A DNA stretch of 64,000 nt. It comes from Elymus sibiricus (lineage: Eukaryota; Streptophyta; Magnoliopsida; Poales; Poaceae). The notes beneath the pieces were generated by a model. That model searched no databases. It had not been told where the DNA came from and was given only the letters and a program-made list of their open reading frames with translations. The DNA lies in NCBI GenBank assembly GCA_039707655.1, contig CM077672.1:458220390-458284389 (forward strand), in the 5' to 3' direction. This document shows positions 58,478-64,000 of this stretch, in pieces; the first letter of the stretch is position 1; every line of letters starts with the position of its first letter. The translations under genes were made by a program, and so were the position numbers.

Positions 58478-59364
58478 TGTCGGGCCCGTGGAACCCAGGG
58501 TATCTCGGCCCGTCTGCCTGCGGCCCAGAATGCAACACCTGGCGGAGGCCCAATAGGTGGCCCACCAGCGGGCACCCCGAGCAAGACCCCTCGTGAGGTT
58601 CTGGCCTCCCGAGGACCCCTCCTCAGGGAGCGGGCAAGCAAGACTCAACCACGACTTCACCAAGAGCCTCGCGAGGAGGCCTCCTGAGGTTGCCTCCCGT
58701 GGCACCCTCCCGAAGGTACGCAAGACAAGTGTTGTTCGGCTCGGTCGCGCGGTCTCGTGCCCACCACGTGGGTGACGCGCGCGGCGACGAATGGCGACAA
58801 AGGCCGCGCCAGCAGGCGCGGATGGAGAGGATTTCCCCTTTTGTGCTAAGGGAGCAAGGCCAGCAGTCCGTTTCCCAAAGCAACCCCCAAAGGTTGCCCG
58901 ATCGGTGAAAGAAGACCAAGATGATGGACGCGCAGGGCGGAGGTCACCCCCGAGCCCACCGGCGTGTCATGGATAATCACTTTGCAGACGAAGGCCACCT
59001 TTTGTCAGGATAGAATGCGCCCCTGTCCCCCTTCAAACTTGCCGTCGTGTGGCAACCCTTCCCGCCAATGTTTTCGGGGGAAGAGGACCAAGGCAGATAT
59101 AAAAGGAGGGCAGCAGGGCACCGTTGTAGAGAGGATCGACTCTTTCGGCCCGAACCTTGTACTCTCGCGCTAGAGCAATCACAACCAAGCAAGAGTAGGG
59201 TTTTACACCGCAAGGTGGCCCGAACCTGGGTAAACCGCCGTGTCTCCGGCCCGCTCCCGCTAGCGCGCTCTCGCCGTAGCTTCGCCGTGGTACGGGACGA
59301 GGTGGTAGGAACGAGCTCACCCCAGTGTTCGAACCTTTGGGTCCCCGGAGCCCATTCTCTGACA
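58478..59364 (+). repeat. 3' LTR of element R (887 bp)
   Basis: Preceded by the purine/G-rich GGGCCCGGGGGCTAC (58463-58477), whose CGGGGGCTAC end matches that of T. Starts TGTCGGGCCCG and ends TCTCTGACA. TATA box GATATAAAA at 59097-59104. Very GC rich. The boundary to older flanking DNA is inferred from the TG...CA ends only. Confidence 0.65.
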
Positions 59365-59701
59365 ACGGCCGCACCGCACGGACGCACGGCAGCCGGCAGT
59401 CAACCACGGGTAGGCCGTGGGCGCGCAGCCGGCCACCGGCGACCGGCGAGGCAGCGACCGGGACTCGGCGAGACAACGACCGGCAACTCGGCGATGATGG
59501 CGAGTCCGCGAGGGTTTGCAGATCACGCTGCCGCCGAAGAAGAGAATTAAGTATGTAATGAAAGGTATAATTTGGTTGTACTTCTACCGATTGATGGCAT
59601 CAGTTCAACTTTGTCATGTACTCATGTTACTTGCTTGAACATTTATTTAGTTATTCTATTGATATTGCTCCAGTTAGTTTTTCTTGTGTTTCTTTTTGCA
59701 G
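59365..59701 (+). other. GC-rich stretch and possible intron before the hAT remnant
   Basis: 59365-59550 is CpG rich with several CGACCGGC-type repeats. 59554-59701 looks like an intron: it begins GTATGTAATG and ends TTTCTTTTTGCAG. It may be the start of the transposase gene that follows. No protein domain is recognisable in the GC-rich part. Confidence 0.3.
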
Positions 59702-60132
59702 ATTTAAAGAGTATTTTTGCCCAAGCTTACAGACATCTATGATGCAGATTTCTCCAATGATGATTGTAAGCGTGTAAGACCTCCAGTTGCTCATCAACCA
59801 TAGAGAAGACATAATGAATTTAAAGTCTGTTCTGATCTTGCAAGCCTAGCTAAAAAATGTTTGAACTTGAAAGACATATTATGTTCCCTCTGGTTTATCG
59901 CCTTATTGAGCTGGGGTTGCTTCTACCAGTGGCAAGAACATCGGTTGAAAGGACCTTCTCGGCAATGAAAATCATCAAGACCGAGTTACATAGCATGATG
60001 TCCAATGGTTGACTTGATGACTTAATGGTGTGCTACATCGAGAGAGAGATATTTAAAGGACTTGATCTTGCTGAAATTAAGAAAGAATTTCAAAATGAAG
60101 GTAGAAGAATGCCATTGTCACGTTCTACTTAA
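59702..60132 (+). pseudogene. hAT-type transposase C-terminal remnant
   Basis: The frame from about 59858 reads FPLVYRLIELGLLLPVART, SVERTFSAMKIIKTELHSM and, after a TGA at 60012-60014, LDDLMVCYIEREIFKG. This is the hAT dimerisation domain as found in plant TTF-type zinc-finger/hAT proteins. Upstream codons are in another frame (SDLASLAKK). Stops and a frameshift make it inactive. It ends at TAA 60130-60132. It could be an old hAT element or a domesticated-gene fragment; terminal inverted repeats were not found. Confidence 0.75.
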
Positions 60133-60640
60133 TGAAATTAAACCTTCATTATGGGTATGTATTCTTTCTAAATATCTTCACTTGCATAATGTGCTTTCTA
60201 CCATTATATCCTACTAGTTACTAATTCATGTTTTATCTATGGTTTTTATATGTTATAGGTCGTCTTTATGCTCGTCTAGTTAATATAGATGATACATTGG
60301 CAATCAATCATCCATGTAATCTTCATCAAGTGAGGTATTTAGAGTGCCAATACTTAACTTTTGGATTTGGTTGTATTTGTTGAACACCAAGTAATATATA
60401 TTTAGTATTCTAGTCGGCTCTTCCATAGTTGAATTGTACATGGTTTTTTTGATTCATAAACCCCGCCATACCTAAAAATTATTCCATAGTTGAATTATTG
60501 CTGATTAATGAACCGTCATTAGTTTAGCAACTGCCATTAGTTGTCCAACACCGAACAGTCGCTTCGTTTCCATACGGGCGCGTCTCTCTCTCCTCTCACA
60601 GAATTTGTAACTGACGTCCGTCAAAGACGTCTCTTCACCA
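60133..60640 (+). other. AT-rich intergenic stretch
   Basis: No gene or clear repeat. A TTCCATAGTTGAATT motif occurs twice (about 60422 and 60482). Confidence 0.4.
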
Positions 60641-60642
60641 TG

Positions 60643-60650
60643 TATATATA
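60643..60650 (+). promoter_or_regulatory. Candidate TATA box upstream of the Kelch gene
   Basis: TATATATA 258 bp before the ATG. The following CAATCAATGAAATCAATCAG recalls the region after the TATA box in some Copia LTRs, so this could be an LTR relic used as a promoter, or chance. Closer to the ATG are CCACGTCAGC (60734-60743) and the palindrome GTCAGCTGAC (60774-60783). Confidence 0.35.
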
Positions 60651-60907
60651 CATTCGTCAATCAATGAAATCAATCAGAGATTCATTCTCAATCAGTTTAC
60701 TCAAACAGGTTTGAAGTTTGATTTGAGTAGTTGGCCACGTCAGCAGCGGGGTCCTTAGGTGGCGATGTGTCAAGTCAGCTGACACAGGCCGGGCACAGTG
60801 GCCCACCGTCAGAAGGGGAACGAAGGGGTCTACACGCCTCTGCTCCCCCCCGTTCCGGCGACGCGACGGCCGCCGACCGCGTCACCGGGAGTGGAGGAGG
60901 AGAAGGG

Positions 60908-63693
60908 ATGATGCAGCAGCTGCAGCCGACGCGGATGCACTGGGCGAGGGCCGTCCCCTCCGACTTCGGCGGCCAAGCCCCCGCCCCTCGCAGGTAACCG
61001 ATCCCCGCCCCGCTGTCCTTCGCCGCCGATCTCTCGCTCCCCCGATCCTTTCCGGCCCGAAAACTTAGCCGGCGCGTATCCCCGCAGCGGGCACACGGCG
61101 GTCGCCATCGGCGGGTCCAAGGTCGTCGTCTTCGGCGGGTTCGCCGACAAGCGCTTCCTCGCCGACATCGCCGTTTACGGCGTCGGTAAATCCCGCCCCC
61201 ACCACTCGCTTCGCCTGCGCTGCCCGCGGCAGCTCAGCTCCACCCAAATGGGACATCTGGCTCCGGTCGGCTCTCTGCTCTGCCGCTGTCTAATTAAACT
61301 CGCTTGCCCAATCCCCTTGTCGCAGAGAACAGGCTATGGTACACGCCGGAGTGCAGCGGCAGCGGCCCGGACGGGCAGCCAGGCCCCAGCCCGAGGGCCT
61401 TCCACGTCGCCGTGGTCATCGACTGCAACATGTTTATCTTCGGCGGCCGCTCCGGGGGCAAGAGGTTCGCCATTGCGCACAGCTCTCTGTCTAGTAGAGT
61501 TTGCAGGCTGTCATTGTCCCTTGTTTTACAGTTCCGGTGTTTGCCTTGCAGGTTAGGTGATTTCTGGATGCTCGACACCGGTAAAGCCCTCTGTTACGTC
61601 GACTCTTTCTAGAATCCCCCGTTGTGCTCGTTTTGTTTCGAATTGTACCGGGGATTCAGCGACCGCTGAGCACTCTTAATATGCCTTGGTACTTCTTTTA
61701 TGTTCAGACATTTGGCAGTGGTCGGAGATGACTGGCTTTGGCGATTTGCCGTCTCCCCGGGAGTTTGCTGCCGCATCAGCCATAGGAAACAGAAAAATTG
61801 TCATGTAAGCGATTTGTTCCCTACAAGCTTCGCTTGTCATTACCGTGTCTCATCACCTGTGAAATAAGATGCTGTTCATCCTTGTTCAGGTATGGTGGTT
61901 GGGATGGCAAAAAGTGGCTATCTGATGTATATGTCATGGACACAAGTGAGCTCACAGCTCCCTTTATTCAAGCTGTGATGAGCATTGAATGTATTTTGTT
62001 GAATAAGTTGATCATTCCTTATTTTACTTTTGTTATAATCTCTTATGTATTTTCTGTTGGATAGTGTCACTTGAGTGGACAGAACTAGCAGTTACTGGAT
62101 CAGCGCCACCTCCAAGATGCGGACATTCTGCCACTATGATTGAGAAGAGGCTGCTTATATTTGGAGGCAGAGGTAATTGCCATTCCTTAATTTGGTTCTT
62201 CTTGGGCTCTGTCAAAGCTCATTTTAGCTTAGATGACTGGCTAAGTCTCATTTCATATGTTGCAACAAGCCAGTAGTACTTCTCATGCCTTCCTGGTCCA
62301 ACCTTGAAAAGCTGGCTGACACTAGAAAGTATAATTCTGATTTATTTTGTAAATAGCCACCAAACATAAAAGATGATTGAAACTAAAGTGCTTTGTTGCA
62401 CTTGAATAACTTCAACCTTGAAAGTTTTAAGAGCAGTGCCAGTATCAACCCCTTTTTCTAACGAAAACTGTAAGGGAGGCCCCGACAAACATAACAAATA
62501 GGAAGCCAAATTGGAGTTCATGGGAACTCGAACCAGGTGGTGGGATTGTACATCCACTCCCACCCAAGTGAGCTAGGCTCTTTTCCTCAGCAGCAACCCT
62601 TTATTGTCATTTAGTTAGTCTATGTGTATTACGGATTATTTATTGATTATTTATATTTTTCCCTGAATAATTGTTAATTTCTGAAGAGCTATTATGTAAC
62701 TGTTCCACGCGATTCGATTTGCTTGTAGGCTTCCTGCTGGGTATCAGACTATTCCTGAGTATAATTTTTAGTGCACTGACAATTTAGATGATTAGTGAGT
62801 TGCATAATTTTTTGGTCTAAAAAATCCTACCCCTGACTACTTTATATCTTCCTTCCAACAGGTGGAACTGGGCCGATAATGGGTGATCTCTGGGCTTTAA
62901 AGGGTATTACTGAAGAAGGTATCTCTTCCTATTTGTTGTTTATAAAGGCTTTAAAGATCTTAATTGATGAGTACATGAACAAAACTCGTAGTGCACTTAG
63001 AACTTCTTGTCTAGACAGTTTATGTAACGGAACTATTGCACATACGACATTTCCTGGTCCAATCCGGGTAGGATGCAAGATCCAGTGTGCTGCACTTTGG
63101 TTCCACCCCACGGTTGGTTTGATCTGGTATGTCGGACAAGGATCAGACGGAACATGTCATATGTATAGCAGGACTCTCTATGCAAATATGTGTCATGATC
63201 GGTGGAGGTTACATACCTGTGTTTATAATATTTACATATTACATATTAAGGACCCTATCCAGTGTATTGTATTCACATCTTCTTTGTCTTGTATGTCCAC
63301 TCCTGCCTTTTTGAAGGAAATGGAGTTTGAGATGGCCCATTGGTATTATTTTGCTATCCTATTGCACTGAAGGATGTGCGGGATCACCTTTTTTTGTTGA
63401 TATACTTCACATGCTTATTTATAGAGAGTTTGTTCTCATTTAGTCCTTCTGCAGTGATTACCGCACAGTTGTTTGCGTTTTAGTATGAAGTTGTGTTTCT
63501 TGGTTGATTTAAGTAATGGTTCACTGCAAATCGAAGCTAGACGATTACTGCAATATTTGTAAATTTGCTATTACTGAACCTGGTATTATTGATTTTGGGA
63601 GATAATGAGACACCAGGGTGGACGCAATTAAAGCTGCCAGGACAATCTCCCTCCGCACGATGTGGTCATTCAGTGACTTCTGGTGGACCTTAT
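60908..63693 (+). CDS. Kelch-repeat (galactose oxidase-like beta-propeller) protein, 5' nine exons
   Basis: Host gene, continuing past the window. Predicted exons: 60908-60993, 61088-61185, 61326-61464, 61552-61580, 61708-61804, 61890-61945, 62065-62172, 62862-62918, 63602-63693; all introns GT-AG and all phases consistent. Start [16 protein letters not shown]. Kelch blades follow with the typical HT/HV...V(F)FGG and W/Y...D pattern: [76 protein letters not shown] and [12 protein letters not shown]. Kelch propellers mediate protein-protein contacts. The style resembles the plant family of Arabidopsis At1g51540, which lacks an F-box (from memory). Exon 1 is GC rich, as usual in grass genes. 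No disruption is seen, so it is probably functional. Confidence 0.85.
62450..62592 (-). mobile_element. tRNA-derived SINE in intron 7 of the Kelch gene
   Basis: On the minus strand: A-box-like TAGCTCACTTGGGTGG (62575-62560) and B box GGTTCGAGTTCCC (62534-62522), the Pol III internal promoter. Near-matching CAACCC(C)TTT flanks (62446-62455, 62593-62601) are candidate target duplications. It ends in a T-rich tail region. The family is not identified; a grass Au- or p-SINE-like element is possible. Confidence 0.6.
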
Positions 63694-64000
63694 GTATGCA
63701 ATCTGAAACCTTGATGTTTTTTTTCTCCAACTGCCTAAGTATTAACAGCTGATCTCTCTGTTGTGTGTATCACATATTTGGAAGGTTGATTTACTTGATT
63801 ATTCTGTTAGAATCAATATTAATCGTGGGTACCTATTAATCGTCGGGTTGTTTGCTATCATGTCAAGCTTCTATTCAGCGAAACTTAATGTCCTATGAAC
63901 GTGCATATAATGACCCTCAGGTGTACTTTTGTCGGATAAACAATTAAATAAACTTTGTTTTATTTTCTGTGGAAAATTATTTGTTGATATTTCCACTTAT

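Larger units (their letters stand above)
29746..59364 (+). mobile_element. Element R: internally deleted Tat-lineage retrotransposon, outermost in the nest
   Basis: R fragments are 29746-32378 (pol remnant, GC-rich region, antisense B3-like gene), 43492-43699, and 58462-59364 (PPT and 3' LTR). The 5' end is left of the window. The pieces join logically: A is flanked by GTGCG (32374-32378, 43487-43491) and S by CGCCG (43695-43699, 58457-58461). R is very GC rich. A deletion runs from RT almost to the 3' non-coding region, so R is non-autonomous. ACGGC (59365-59369) is its predicted right target duplication. Confidence 0.7.

Noticed and set aside
62522..62575. Possible tRNA gene on the minus strand
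   Set aside because: A- and B-box-like sequences are present, but no cloverleaf with an anticodon arm and acceptor pairing is apparent; a SINE explains it better.
1..64000. Bacterial-style operons, phage, rRNA genes or organelle DNA
   Set aside because: Nothing in the window supports them; introns, retrotransposon nesting and plant families account for essentially all of the sequence.

Overview
The window looks like intergenic chromosome from a large-genome grass of the Triticeae type (wheat, Aegilops, rye or barley). The evidence is a BARE-1/WIS/Angela-like Copia 3' half with its ~1.76 kb LTR, two Athila-lineage Ty3/Gypsy elements with gag-pol, Tat-lineage Gypsy elements carrying antisense genes, and an element with >4 kb LTRs and no coding capacity (LARD type). 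Family names are from memory and were not searched. About 93% of the window is nested retrotransposons. The only host gene is the start of a Kelch-repeat gene at the right edge.

Layout, outermost first. Element R (Tat lineage, + strand) runs from off-window left to 59364. Three insertions split it. (1) S1, a non-autonomous Gypsy element ending at 29745, is itself split by Q (a minus-strand LTR fragment, 23774-24065), which is split by T (a second Tat-lineage element, 3' LTR 23281-23773), which is split by a LARD tandem array (2621-22560). (2) A, an Athila-lineage element (32379-43486), contains a Copia solo LTR (38459-40651). (3) S, a solo LTR of the S1 family (43700-58456, minus), contains E, a ~4.1 kb solo LTR (44132-57314, minus), which contains B, a second Athila-lineage element (47680-56721). 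Matching 5-bp target-site duplications support six of these insertions: GAGCG (LARD array), GTGCG (A), TCTTT (Copia solo LTR), CGCCG (S), GATAT (E) and TCCAG (B).

No retroelement gene here is intact. A and B keep long gag-pol frames with protease, RT and (A only) RNase H and integrase, but both carry nonsense and frameshift changes. B has also lost RNase H and most of integrase. T and R each carry a gene on the antisense strand with its own TATA box: a PF04195-type protein in T and a B3-like DNA-binding protein in R.

The signals most worth a second look are regulatory. A long GC-rich inverted repeat with a C-run (or G-run) loop lies 33-35 bp from the TATA box in the LTRs of two element families. 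The same module recurs inside A and B ahead of a third ORF, which is followed 35 nt later by an exact copy of the polypurine-tract motif. The LARD array (LTR-INT-LTR-INT-LTR inside one target-site duplication) has a middle LTR that is chimeric in the way unequal LTR recombination predicts.

From 59365 on the sequence is older and lower-copy: a GC-rich stretch, a decayed hAT-type transposase end, then nine exons of a Kelch-repeat gene that continues past the window, with a tRNA-derived SINE in its seventh intron.
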